Positions 7,860-15,818 of a stretch of 64,000 nt of DNA are shown one piece after another (the first letter of the stretch is position 1; each line of letters opens with the position of its first letter). The DNA comes from Bacteroides sp. (GTDB taxonomy: Bacteria > Bacteroidota > Bacteroidia > Bacteroidales > Muribaculaceae), in contig JAAVCF010000002.1 in assembly GCA_014802445.1 (NCBI GenBank), positions 155,363 through 219,362 of the forward strand, read 5' to 3'. The position numbers were made by a program, and so were the translations under genes. The notes beneath the pieces are model-generated. The model was not told where the DNA came from. It worked only from the letters and a program-made list of their open reading frames with translations, and did no database searches.

Positions 7860-8660
7860 TTAACGGGTAGAAACTTTAGAGAACGAATTCCATCTCTTTT
7901 CACCACCGAAAAGGTAGTATGAAATTCTCATATCTTCACCCTCTTTGGATTCAAAACTGATTTTGCCGGGGACGGACTCACCATCAGAATCAGATGAATA
8001 GTATTCCGGAATATCTATAGTTCCGTCGTCATTTACTTTGTAATATCCGAAATCTACACGCGCCAACTTTACCGTTTCCCCATTGATCATGGGATAGTCA
8101 AAAATTGTGATTTCAAGAGGATAATCTACATCCGAATCTTGAATTCTTCCCTGGCCACGATGCCTGATGTATCTTACAGTCTCTGACTCGTCGGCTAACT
8201 TATTTAGGTACGTCGTTGACACAAAGTAATCTGTAGCTCCATTACATTTGAGGACCAAATGGTTGATGTCAAGAAAAAAAATGTCAAAGCTCTCTCCGTC
8301 AGAAATAGCTTCTTCCCTAAAAACCACTCCTTTCATCTTCCCGTTATTGAAAGGAACAGTAGCGTAACCACAGTCATAGCCATAGAGATTAGTTCGAGAT
8401 ATATCCACACTGTCACTGTAGTTATTACACATTTCAAAAGTTAAACCTATGTTATGATTGTCAATAGATACAAAATATACTGCGGGAATTCCTTCATCTG
8501 TTATTTTCTCACCATTAAACAACCGGGAAAGAGTCACATCACCAGATGCCTGCTGACATGACATGAGAGGAAGCAGGAGGATGATTCTGATAGCTGCACC
8601 GAGACTGTTTTTAAGTCTCGAAAAACATTTTTTTGCTTGGTCCATGCGGTTACTTATCAT
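7860..8660 (-). CDS. Putative lipoprotein of unknown function
   Basis: 266 residues with a basic N-terminus, a hydrophobic stretch (IRIILLLPL) and a lipobox ending MSC at Cys35, so export and lipidation are likely. Starting at the second Met (8645) would give a more usual signal length. The mature part is beta-rich with many Asp/Gly/Tyr and no recognised motif. It is AT-rich like its neighbours and probably belongs to the same acquired islet as the 188-codon lipoprotein upstream and the 866-residue membrane protein downstream, all on the same strand. Annotated from the first in-frame ATG; function unknown. Confidence 0.65.
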   Translation of the reverse strand: MISNRMDQAKKCFSRLKNSLGAAIRIILLLPLMSCQQASGDVTLSRLFNGEKITDEGIPAVYFVSIDNHNIGLTFEMCNNYSDSVDISRTNLYGYDCGYATVPFNNGKMKGVVFREEAISDGESFDIFFLDINHLVLKCNGATDYFVSTTYLNKLADESETVRYIRHRGQGRIQDSDVDYPLEITIFDYPMINGETVKLARVDFGYYKVNDDGTIDIPEYYSSDSDGESVPGKISFESKEGEDMRISYYLFGGEKRWNSFSKVSTR

Positions 8661-8719
8661 TGATTAAAGATTTTGTTTAGATGATAATCAAGGGGTTGAG
8701 CCCACGTTGTTAAATCAAA

Positions 8720-9223
8720 TCAGGATTGGCGAGTGTAGGTGAAGTGTGTTCCTTCATCATCCTCTGCTTCAAAAGTGTCGGTGATGGGACTTTTGAACCG
8801 CATACCTTCAGAGTAGTTATCTTTCTTAAGATCTTCCAGAAAGTCATTCTTGAACTCTTCTTTGTCCTCCGAGTCAAGCAATGCATTGTTGAAAGAGAAT
8901 GTTATGGAATTTTTGTCGATGTCCTGATACAGGATCTCTTTAGTAGCCACCCACGTACCTGAGTATGTGACGGTGCAAAGACGCGCATTGATAGGGTAGC
9001 CTGCTCTCATGGTGACTTCTGTATGAAACTGATGGTCAGACAGTGTGTAAGTTTCCAAACTTGTTGCAACCATTGAAATGCCACTTTCAGTCATTGAGAG
9101 GCTGGTTTTCCATACGCCTTCCAGAGCGGCCTCCGTTTCGGGGTCGCCATTGACGCAAGAGGTTGAAAGCTGTGCCATGATGCCAAGCATTATAGCGCAT
9201 AGAATTTTAACTGTTCGTTTCAT
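8720..9223 (-). CDS. Small lipoprotein of the accessory islet
   Basis: 167 residues from the ATG that starts MKRTVKILC; an upstream in-frame ATG exists at 9286 but gives no sensible signal. Hydrophobic core and lipobox STSC place the lipid at Cys23. After that comes a small beta-rich domain with GVWKTSLSM and SGTWVA, a pattern seen in lipocalin-like Bacteroidetes lipoproteins, so a ligand-binding barrel is possible but unproven. A degenerate copy of its last residues is fused into the remnant near 5 kb, showing that this gene family once had more members here. Confidence 0.7.
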   Translation of the reverse strand: MKRTVKILCAIMLGIMAQLSTSCVNGDPETEAALEGVWKTSLSMTESGISMVATSLETYTLSDHQFHTEVTMRAGYPINARLCTVTYSGTWVATKEILYQDIDKNSITFSFNNALLDSEDKEEFKNDFLEDLKKDNYSEGMRFKSPITDTFEAEDDEGTHFTYTRQS

Positions 9224-9694
9224 GGTTGTTGATTTATATATCAATTTGTTAAGGGTGCAATATACGAAGCAGCGATGGTCCGACATCTATTCATATCGAT
9301 CGTTGAGGCTCTCGCATTGCCTTGAAGTCCGAAAAGAACAGAGCGGTCCACCACTGCCATGAGTGATGAATCATCGCTGCTGTGATTTGCGGCTTCATTT
9401 GGAATTTGCGAGATTTCAACGAAGCAAACCAGTGCAGGTCAGAAACAGTATGTCGTTATATCAGCAAGATTTTTACATTGCGTGACTATATTTTAGTTTT
9501 CGCAAAATTATAAATATTTGCCGAATATAGCGTCATAGGTCCGCTCTTTTTCTGTATGCAAAAATAGAGTGTTAACATTTAACCGAAAGCTGGGCAGCCG
9601 GTTCATTATGGTTCAAATTATTATTTATTAACAACCTGACAGAGTGTGAATTCGGATTTCAGGTTTACTTTTGCTGACAATTAATTGATTAACT
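9224..9694. other. AT-rich intergenic region, no gene seen
   Basis: About 470 bp with no credible reading frame. It contains two minus-strand matches to the -7 consensus (TAATTTTG at 9503-9510 and TATTTTTG at 9559-9566) with no matching -33, both nearly 300 bp from the lipoprotein start, and a plus-strand promoter candidate at its right edge. It may be an eroded junction of the accessory islet. Confidence 0.45.
9645..9673 (+). promoter_or_regulatory. Candidate promoter of the 199-residue regulator-like gene
   Basis: TACTTTTG (9666-9673) fits TAnnTTTG and lies 21 nt before the ATG. The -33 is only TGTG at 17 bp spacing, so support is partial. Confidence 0.5.
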
Positions 9695-10294
9695 ATGCAG
9701 ACCGACTATCAGAACTTAGACCTTCTGAAGGAAGCCGTGGAGCGAAAGTTTGGAAGCACTCCCAACTCCCCCACCGACTTTGTGAGCCTCTCCACCGACA
9801 TTCAGACAGCAACAACAAAGAGTCTGGGCATTTCAACCCTCAAAAGAGTGTGGGGCTACGTAAAGTCGTCACACGCTCCCACCTACACCACCCTCTCGGT
9901 TCTGGCCCGATATGCAGGCTTCCGCGATTGGTATGCATTCTGCGCCCAATGCGGCGGTAATGAAGAATCCGGATTCTCGGAGGATAGCGTCATTGTGTCG
10001 GCCGATCTGGAGTGCGGAGCCATAGTCAGGGCGGAATGGGGCGGTGAGAAATGGTGCACCTTGAGAAAGACGGAGCATCCAACGCGGTTTGTAATAGTTG
10101 ATGCTCACAATATTAAACTGCGTGCCGGCGATGCAGGCACGGTCAACACTCTTTCCATAGCTGACAAATTCGTGATGACGGATTGTGAGCGTGGCGGCGT
10201 GAGGATGGGCACCTACATCGGAGCCAAAAGTGAGGGCATCACATCCATCAAACACATCTCTGCCGCCAATCCGGAAGCTGACTCGCCACGTTGA
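9695..10294 (+). CDS. Small protein with possible helix-turn-helix N-terminus
   Basis: 199 residues, no signal or membrane helix. Residues about 8-85 are helical and contain SLGISTLKRVWGY followed by PTYTTLSVLARYAGFRDWYAFC. This block recurs in many Bacteroidetes proteins and looks like a DNA-binding-type helical domain where a short rule-reading helix precedes a conserved Trp. The C-terminal half is beta-rich (repeated Asp/Ala/Gly strands). A regulator is plausible, a named family is not. It stands alone between the accessory islet and the mtnN-luxS operon and appears to have its own promoter. Confidence 0.65.
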   Translation: MQTDYQNLDLLKEAVERKFGSTPNSPTDFVSLSTDIQTATTKSLGISTLKRVWGYVKSSHAPTYTTLSVLARYAGFRDWYAFCAQCGGNEESGFSEDSVIVSADLECGAIVRAEWGGEKWCTLRKTEHPTRFVIVDAHNIKLRAGDAGTVNTLSIADKFVMTDCERGGVRMGTYIGAKSEGITSIKHISAANPEADSPR

Positions 10295-10342
10295 GGCCTC
10301 ATTGGCCCGGACCGTTATTGGGGTGGCGGGGCTGGCGGCGGG

Positions 10343-10373
10343 TTGGACGAAGGAAATTTTTTTGCTACTTTTG
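10343..10373 (+). promoter_or_regulatory. Promoter of the mtnN-luxS operon
   Basis: TTG, 20 bp, TACTTTTG: consensus Bacteroidetes promoter, 21 nt before the mtnN ATG. Confidence 0.8.
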
Positions 10374-10394
10374 CATTGAAATACATTCTTTGTC

Positions 10395-11087
10395 ATGAAA
10401 ATCGGAATCATCGTGGCAATGGGCAAAGAGCTTGCCCTGCTGCTCCCCCTGCTTGAGAATCCCGCCGACCTTCAGATAGGGCCGCGGACGTTTCACACCG
10501 GCCAAGTGTGTGGCCATGACATTGTGGCCATGCAGTGTGGCATCGGCAAGGTCAATGCGGCCTTGAGCACACAGGCGCTGATTGACAACTTCAGTCCGGA
10601 GCTGATAATCAACACAGGAGTGGCCGGCGGCACAGGCTACGGAGCGGGAGTGCTCGATGTGGTGGTTGGTGACCGCGTGGCTTACCACGATGTGTGGTGC
10701 GGCCCTGACACCGACCCCGGTCAGGCGGCAGGCTGCCCCATGTTCTTTGAGAGCGCCCGCGAGGTTGCCGAGCTGCCCTGCCTCAACGAGGATGCCCCCG
10801 CCAATATGCGCCACGGGCTTATCTGCTCGGGCGACATCTTCGTGTCGAAAGCCGAGGAGGTGGACCGCATTCTCGACCTCTTCCCCGAGGCTGAGGCCGT
10901 TGACATGGAGAGCGCAGCCATAGCTCAGACCTGCTATCTTAACAAGGTGCCCTTCTTTGCGCTGCGAGTGGTGAGTGACACCCCCGGAGCCGATGACAAT
11001 ATCAGTCAGTATGAAAACTTCTGGGACGATGCACCGCGTTCCACCTTCACCGTCATGAGCAACATCCTCAGAGAGCTGCCCCTATGA
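10395..11087 (+). CDS. mtnN: 5'-methylthioadenosine/S-adenosylhomocysteine nucleosidase
   Basis: Cleaves adenine from S-adenosylhomocysteine and methylthioadenosine, removing the feedback inhibitors of methyltransferases. The 230-residue protein keeps the catalytic set known from the E. coli enzyme: E12 in GIIVAMGKEL, E172 in VDMESAA and D195 in RVVSDTPG, plus the TGVAGG nucleotide-binding turn. Its product S-ribosylhomocysteine is the substrate of LuxS, encoded next with a 4-bp overlap (ATGA), so pathway order equals gene order. Identification is firm. Confidence 0.97.
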   Translation: MKIGIIVAMGKELALLLPLLENPADLQIGPRTFHTGQVCGHDIVAMQCGIGKVNAALSTQALIDNFSPELIINTGVAGGTGYGAGVLDVVVGDRVAYHDVWCGPDTDPGQAAGCPMFFESAREVAELPCLNEDAPANMRHGLICSGDIFVSKAEEVDRILDLFPEAEAVDMESAAIAQTCYLNKVPFFALRVVSDTPGADDNISQYENFWDDAPRSTFTVMSNILRELPL

Positions 11088-11566
11088 AGAAGATTCCCTC
11101 ATTCACCATTGACCACACACGGCTTGAGCCGGGCGTGTATGTGTCACGCCGCGACGTGACCCCCGCGGGCGACGTGCTGACCACCTTCGACGTCAGGATG
11201 ACGCGCCCCAACCGCGAGGCCGCTCTGACCCCCAAAGCGCTTCATGCCATGGAGCACCTTGCGGCCACCTTCCTGCGCAACGACGAGGAGTGGAGCACGA
11301 GGATAGTCTACTGGGGGCCTATGGGCTGCTGCACGGGCAATTATCTCATTGTGCAGGGCGAAGTGTCGCCCCGCCAGATTGTTGACCTCCTGCGCCGCAC
11401 CATGACCTTCATAGCCGGGTTTGAGGGCGAGGTGCCCGGCGCCACGCCCCGCGACTGTGGCAACTACTCATTCATGGACCTTGCGGAAGCCCGCGCCGCC
11501 GCATCACGCTTCATCGACGTACTTGACCACGCCACTGACCAAAATTTCAGTTACCCCGCAGAGTGA
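11084..11566 (+). CDS. luxS: S-ribosylhomocysteine lyase
   Basis: Splits S-ribosylhomocysteine to homocysteine and DPD, the precursor of autoinducer-2. The metal ligands H54, H58 (HAMEH) and C125 (DCGNY) and the base E57 are present, and the catalytic Cys lies in GPMGCCTGNY. The usual motif there is GCRTGFY, so an Arg is replaced by Cys and Phe by Asn, giving two adjacent Cys (82-83). Length (160) is normal. It overlaps mtnN by 4 bp and its stop overlaps the GTG of the next gene. Activity is likely, but the altered loop deserves a test. Confidence 0.95.
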   Translation: MKKIPSFTIDHTRLEPGVYVSRRDVTPAGDVLTTFDVRMTRPNREAALTPKALHAMEHLAATFLRNDEEWSTRIVYWGPMGCCTGNYLIVQGEVSPRQIVDLLRRTMTFIAGFEGEVPGATPRDCGNYSFMDLAEARAAASRFIDVLDHATDQNFSYPAE

Positions 11567-12234
11567 AGGACCTGAAAGCCGTTAAAGGCACATATTACAT
11601 CAACCGACTCATTGCCGAAGGCGAACACGAACACCAGGACTTCAAATTTGCCATCTCCGACGCCCGCAAGATTGCCCGCTCCATCTCAGCCTTCGCCAAT
11701 AATGGCGGAGGCCGACTGCTGATAGGGGTGAAGGACAACGGCGCGATAGCCGGAGTGCGCAACGAAGAGGACATCTACGTTGTAGAACAAGCGGCGCAGA
11801 TGTATTGCCGCCCCGAGCAGCACATTGAGGTGACCGCCTTCAGGGTTGAAGGGGGCGCCGTGGTGTTTCGCGTCGACATAGCCCGCTCCGAAGTGCGCCC
11901 CGTGGAGGTCAAGGAGGAGAAGGGCCGCTGGAAAGCCTACTTCCGTGTGGCCGACGAAAACATAGCCGCACCGGAGTTTATGACCCGCTCATGGCGCCGC
12001 CGTTGCGTCGACACCCCCCTGGTTATGAGCATAAGCGGAGCCGAGAGCCTGCTCCTGGAAGCCCTTGAGGCCAACGGGCCGATGACTCCCGAAGAGCTGT
12101 CGCGCCACGGGCGCCTTACCCGCGAGGCCACCCTGGAGCTGATAGCGCGCCTACACGCCCTTGACCTCATTGACTTCACCTACTCAGCCTCCGGCTTCAG
12201 AATCGTTGCCGCCGAGGCTCCTGACGAACCCTGA
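11563..12234 (+). CDS. AlbA_2 (Schlafen-type) putative nucleic-acid-binding protein
   Basis: 223 residues. The N-terminal half holds the AlbA_2 signature: E-x-HQDFKFA, then IARSISAFANNGGGRLLIGVKDNG (split around 45-68), characteristic of Schlafen-like ATP-/nucleic-acid-binding domains. The C-terminal part (about 150-215) looks like a winged helix (GPMTPEELSRHGRLTREATLELIARL). It starts with GTG inside the luxS stop (GTGA overlap), so translation is coupled to luxS. A regulatory or RNA-processing role linked to the methyl-cycle operon is possible; no substrate can be inferred. Confidence 0.8.
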   Translation: MKDLKAVKGTYYINRLIAEGEHEHQDFKFAISDARKIARSISAFANNGGGRLLIGVKDNGAIAGVRNEEDIYVVEQAAQMYCRPEQHIEVTAFRVEGGAVVFRVDIARSEVRPVEVKEEKGRWKAYFRVADENIAAPEFMTRSWRRRCVDTPLVMSISGAESLLLEALEANGPMTPEELSRHGRLTREATLELIARLHALDLIDFTYSASGFRIVAAEAPDEP

Positions 12235-12258
12235 CATCTTAACCACTGACACACAGCC

Positions 12259-13836
12259 ATGCGTTATCTCCCCGTCCTCACGGCAGCCATCATCCTGAGC
12301 AGTTGCGGCCATCGAAGCTCCGGCAGCTCGGACAGCATGACCGACAGCGTGGCTGACCAAACGCTCGCGGAAATCCCTGAGCCAATAGTGAGCGAGCTGC
12401 CTGACACACCTCAACCCACAGCTGCCGACGTGACCTTCCGCGTCATCGTGAAGGACTCGACGGTAAGCGCCGAGGTGGACCCTGCGAGCGACCTCTACTC
12501 CACCGCTCCCGGAGCGCTCACATTCCGCGGCAACCTGCGCCGGGATGCCGACTTTGGCGGACGCGTGAAAGGGCGCCCGGAGAAGATAGTGACCGAATGG
12601 GTGTTTGAGACCGCCACAGACGACCGCGACACTGACTACGGCCGCTGGGGAGGCGGAACGGGCTGGACCGGACAGCCACTGTATGTGGAATGGCCCGCAG
12701 AGCTCCTGGAGCGCTTCAAGCAAGCAGGGGTGATGAGCAGCGAAGCATCGCCCCGCGAGATAATCGTTGGCTCACTCGCCTCAGAGGTCTACTTCATTGA
12801 CTACGAGACCGGAAAGGCATCGCGCCGACCCCTCCCCACCACCAATCCCATAAAGGGAACGGTGTCACTTGACCCCACGCTTAACGGCAACCTCTACGTG
12901 GGTCAGGGAGTGCCTGCCGAGCAACCCTTCGGCGCCATGACCTTCAGCCTGCAGACCCACACGCTGACCTCCATGTTTGACCGCGACCCGGGAGCCGAAC
13001 GCGGCTGGGGAGCCTATGACTCCTCGGCCATCAGAACAGGCCGGTTCCTGTTTCGCCCCGGAGAGAACGGCACCCTCTACAAATGGCTCGTGGAGCCTGA
13101 CTGCACCACCCGCCTCCACAGCCTGCTGCGCTACCGTGTGGGCGGCTCAGCGCCCGGCATGGAAGCCTCGATGTCCGTGTACAGAAACTACGGTTACGTG
13201 GCCGACAACCACGGCAACATACTCTGCATCAATCTCTCAACTCTCCGCCCGATATGGCACTATGCAACCGGCGACGACAGCGACGCCACGCCCGTGGTGA
13301 CCGAGGAGGACGGGCGCGCCTACGTGTATGTGTGCTCCGAGATTGACCGCCAGGGGGAAGGCACGGCGCTGTTCGCCAAACTCGATGCCCTGACGGGCAA
13401 GCCCGTGTGGGAACGCCGCATCGAGGGGCAGCGCGCCGATGTGGACGAGAAGCATTTTGACGGCGGCTTCTATGCCTCACCCCTCCCCGGGCAGGGCAAC
13501 GCCTCAGGCCTGATATTCGCCAACTGCGTGCTCAACACCGACGGCCGCAACGGTCAGCTCATGGCCTTTGACCGCGCTACGGGCGCCACCCGCTGGGCCA
13601 CGCCACTGAGCTACTACTCATGGTCATCGCCCGTGGGCTTCCTCAATGAGGACAACGAGATGTTTATCCTCACCGGCGACTGCGCCGGCAACCTCTACAT
13701 TGTTGACGCCGCCACAGGCCGTATCATCACCCGCCGAAGGGTGGGCAACAACTTCGAGTCATCACCCGTGGTGACAGGCAACACGGCCGTTGTGGGCTCA
13801 CGCGGTCAGACAATCTACAAAGTATCACTCCAATGA
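12259..13836 (+). CDS. PQQ-type beta-propeller lipoprotein
   Basis: 525 residues with signal and lipobox (LSSC, Cys16), then a Ser/Asp-rich linker and repeated propeller blades with the tell-tale turns (GYVADNHGNILCINL, AFDRATGATRWATPL, GNLYIVDAATGRII). The fold is that of PQQ-dehydrogenase-like and BamB-like propellers. No evidence of PQQ chemistry is visible, so a binding or scaffolding role at the outer membrane is more likely than catalysis. It follows the AlbA_2 gene by 24 bp and overlaps the downstream esterase by 4 bp, so it rides on the mtnN-luxS transcript. Confidence 0.85.
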   Translation: MRYLPVLTAAIILSSCGHRSSGSSDSMTDSVADQTLAEIPEPIVSELPDTPQPTAADVTFRVIVKDSTVSAEVDPASDLYSTAPGALTFRGNLRRDADFGGRVKGRPEKIVTEWVFETATDDRDTDYGRWGGGTGWTGQPLYVEWPAELLERFKQAGVMSSEASPREIIVGSLASEVYFIDYETGKASRRPLPTTNPIKGTVSLDPTLNGNLYVGQGVPAEQPFGAMTFSLQTHTLTSMFDRDPGAERGWGAYDSSAIRTGRFLFRPGENGTLYKWLVEPDCTTRLHSLLRYRVGGSAPGMEASMSVYRNYGYVADNHGNILCINLSTLRPIWHYATGDDSDATPVVTEEDGRAYVYVCSEIDRQGEGTALFAKLDALTGKPVWERRIEGQRADVDEKHFDGGFYASPLPGQGNASGLIFANCVLNTDGRNGQLMAFDRATGATRWATPLSYYSWSSPVGFLNEDNEMFILTGDCAGNLYIVDAATGRIITRRRVGNNFESSPVVTGNTAVVGSRGQTIYKVSLQ

Positions 13837-14720
13837 AACTCCGACTGATTCATATACTCACCGCACTCACCCTGAGCGCACCCGCATGGGCCCAAAGCCT
13901 AACGGCCCACCGCGGCGATGTGCCCGGCAGCTACAACTATTGGCTCTACAACCCTGACAACGACCTTGACAGCGAGGAGGAGCCGAAGCCGGTGGTGGTG
14001 TTTCTCCACGGCGCGAGCCTCTGCGGCAACGACCTCAACCGCGTGAAGCGCTACGGCACCATCGACGCCATTGAGAAAGGCCACAACATCGACGCCTACG
14101 TCATTGCCCCTCAGAATCCCGGCGGGGCATGGAAGCCCGAAAAAGTGATGAAAATCATCGACGCAGTGGGCGAGAATCACAACATTGACTATGACCGCAT
14201 CTATGTGATAGGGATGAGTCTGGGCGGCTACGGAGCCATCGACATGGCTGCCACCTACCCTGACGAGATAGCCGCGGCAATGGCATTCTGCGGCGGCGGT
14301 TCGGTTAGGGACCTCTCGGGGCTCAAGGATGTGCCTCTGTGGATTATCCACGGCACCGGCGACCGAGCCGTGAGCGTGAGTCAGAGTGACCGTGTGGTGG
14401 AAGCCGTGAAAGCCACCGGCGAGACCACCCGCCTTAATTACGACCGCATACCCGGCATGAACCACTCCGCGCCCGCGCGATTCTTCTACCTCCGCGAGAG
14501 CTACGACTGGCTCTTTAACCACAGCCTCAAAGATGAGGACCGCCCTGCAGCCGAGACCTTTGACATCACCGGCTCGCTGAAAAAGAGCGCCTACACCAAC
14601 AGCAGCCGCAAGAAGAGCTCAAAGAAGAAATCGGGCACCAAGCGGCGCACATCATCGCGCCAAGAAGAAGCGCAAGTGAAAGAGCGTCAGAAGCTGCGCA
14701 GCGCGTTCCAGAGACGATGA
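13833..14720 (+). CDS. Secreted alpha/beta-hydrolase (esterase/peptidase-like) with basic tail
   Basis: 295 residues with a Sec signal (cut near AWA-Q, residue 20). Alpha/beta-hydrolase motifs: oxyanion strand VVFLHG, nucleophile elbow GMSLGG with Ser129, acid Asp177 in HGTGDRAV and His211 in GMNHSAP, an arrangement like the PHB-depolymerase/phospholipase families. The last 45 residues are Lys/Arg/Ser-rich, atypical for the family, and overlap the convergent maf gene by 34 bp. The tail may come from loss of an older stop. Substrate is unknown. Confidence 0.85.
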   Translation: MKLRLIHILTALTLSAPAWAQSLTAHRGDVPGSYNYWLYNPDNDLDSEEEPKPVVVFLHGASLCGNDLNRVKRYGTIDAIEKGHNIDAYVIAPQNPGGAWKPEKVMKIIDAVGENHNIDYDRIYVIGMSLGGYGAIDMAATYPDEIAAAMAFCGGGSVRDLSGLKDVPLWIIHGTGDRAVSVSQSDRVVEAVKATGETTRLNYDRIPGMNHSAPARFFYLRESYDWLFNHSLKDEDRPAAETFDITGSLKKSAYTNSSRKKSSKKKSGTKRRTSSRQEEAQVKERQKLRSAFQRR

Positions 14721-15274
14721 ACGGGCAGCCCCATGACATTGTAGAAACTACCCTCAATCCCCTTGATGCCGATGGCACCAATCCATTCCTGGATGCCGTA
14801 GGCCCCAGCCTTGTCGAGCGGGCGGAAACGGCTCACATAGAACGCAATCTCCTCAGCTGTAAGAGGCGCGAAGTCAACCGCCGTGTCCACGCTGAAACTC
14901 TCCATGCGGTCAAGCGTGGAAAGCGTCACACCGGTCACAACCGTGTGGCGCCTGCCTGACAGTCGGCCGAGCATTGCGGCGGCATCCGCCTCGTCGTGCG
15001 GCTTGCCTATGACATCATCGTCGATAATCACCACCGTGTCGGCGGTGATAAACAAATCGTCAGGAGTCATAATGCTGCGATAGCCCTCGGCCTTCAGGCG
15101 CGAGAGAAACAGAGGCACCTCCTCGGCGGGAAGCGAATCAGGATAAACCTCATTGACCTCCACTGACGGAGCAACGGCGAAATCAATGCCTAACAGGCCC
15201 ATGAGCTCGCGGCGGCGCGGCGAAGCGCTGGCCAGCGATATTTTCTTGTCACGAAGATTGGGAAGGAGTTCCAT
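14687..15274 (-). CDS. maf: Maf-family nucleoside triphosphate pyrophosphatase
   Basis: 195 residues. Maf proteins hydrolyse non-canonical or modified NTPs to monophosphates, cleaning the nucleotide pool. Signatures: LASASPRRREL at the N-terminus, ITADTVV with the catalytic Asp, IGKPHDEADA, and DKAGAYGIQ near the C-terminus. It ends convergently inside the esterase gene (34 bp shared), and the shared bases encode its conserved GLPVHRLWNAL tail. Last gene of a leftward run of four: nitroreductase, DUF2520, KdsC-like, Maf. Identification is firm. Confidence 0.94.
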   Translation of the reverse strand: MELLPNLRDKKISLASASPRRRELMGLLGIDFAVAPSVEVNEVYPDSLPAEEVPLFLSRLKAEGYRSIMTPDDLFITADTVVIIDDDVIGKPHDEADAAAMLGRLSGRRHTVVTGVTLSTLDRMESFSVDTAVDFAPLTAEEIAFYVSRFRPLDKAGAYGIQEWIGAIGIKGIEGSFYNVMGLPVHRLWNALRSF

Positions 15275-15299
15275 AGTGCGTTAAGTGAAAGCGGGTTAA

Positions 15300-15818
15300 T
15301 CACCAGCCGAAGGCCTCTACATTATTCATCCACAAGCCCTTGGCTTTCATGACCTGTTCCAGGACATCGCGCCCCACACCGTAACCGCCCACGATGGGCG
15401 ACACATAGCGCGCCGCCTGACGAATCTCAAGGGCCGCATCGGCCGGCGCCACGGAGAGATCCACGGCCTGCATGCAAGGGAGGTCAGGGATATCATCGCC
15501 CAAATATGCCACCTCATAAGGCTCAAGATGATGGAGCTCCATCCATTGATGAAGGATGGGGAGCTTGGAGGAAGCGCGGAGGTAGATGTCAGACACCCCC
15601 AGAGCGCGATAGCGCACGGCTATGGCCTCAGAATCGGCCCCGGTGATGATGGCCAGCTTGAGACCTCGCTTTACGGCGAGCTGCATGGCATAGCCGTCCT
15701 TGATGTTGACCATGCGTGAGGGCATGCCGTCAGGCCCCAGAGGGATGGTTGACGGCGACAACACACCGTCAACATCGAAAGCCACGGCGCGGATGAGCTT
15801 CAAATCATAAGAAATCAT
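15300..15818 (-). CDS. KdsC-like HAD phosphatase (Kdo-8-phosphate phosphatase)
   Basis: 172 residues, a minimal HAD fold without cap, typical of tetrameric KdsC. Motif I VAFDVDGVLS (D15, D17), motif II TGADSEA, and motif III-IV EVAYLGDDIPD, with the GG/G-rich C-terminus (YGVGRD). It would remove phosphate from Kdo-8-phosphate before activation for lipid A. The ATG at 15818 is preferred: the longer frame starting at 15968 lies wholly inside the DUF2520 gene and lacks family similarity. It overlaps that gene by 14 bp. Confidence 0.88.
   Translation of the reverse strand: MISYDLKLIRAVAFDVDGVLSPSTIPLGPDGMPSRMVNIKDGYAMQLAVKRGLKLAIITGADSEAIAVRYRALGVSDIYLRASSKLPILHQWMELHHLEPYEVAYLGDDIPDLPCMQAVDLSVAPADAALEIRQAARYVSPIVGGYGVGRDVLEQVMKAKGLWMNNVEAFGW

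Noticed and set aside
3423..9223. Complete phage-defence or toxin system
   Set aside because: No nuclease, toxin/antitoxin, reverse transcriptase or recognised defence motif. A kinase and unknown membrane proteins are not enough for the claim.
13899..14522. 207-codon antisense frame over the esterase
   Set aside because: High-GC coding sequence creates long open frames on the other strand. This one has no signal, start context or family likeness and lies fully under a real gene.
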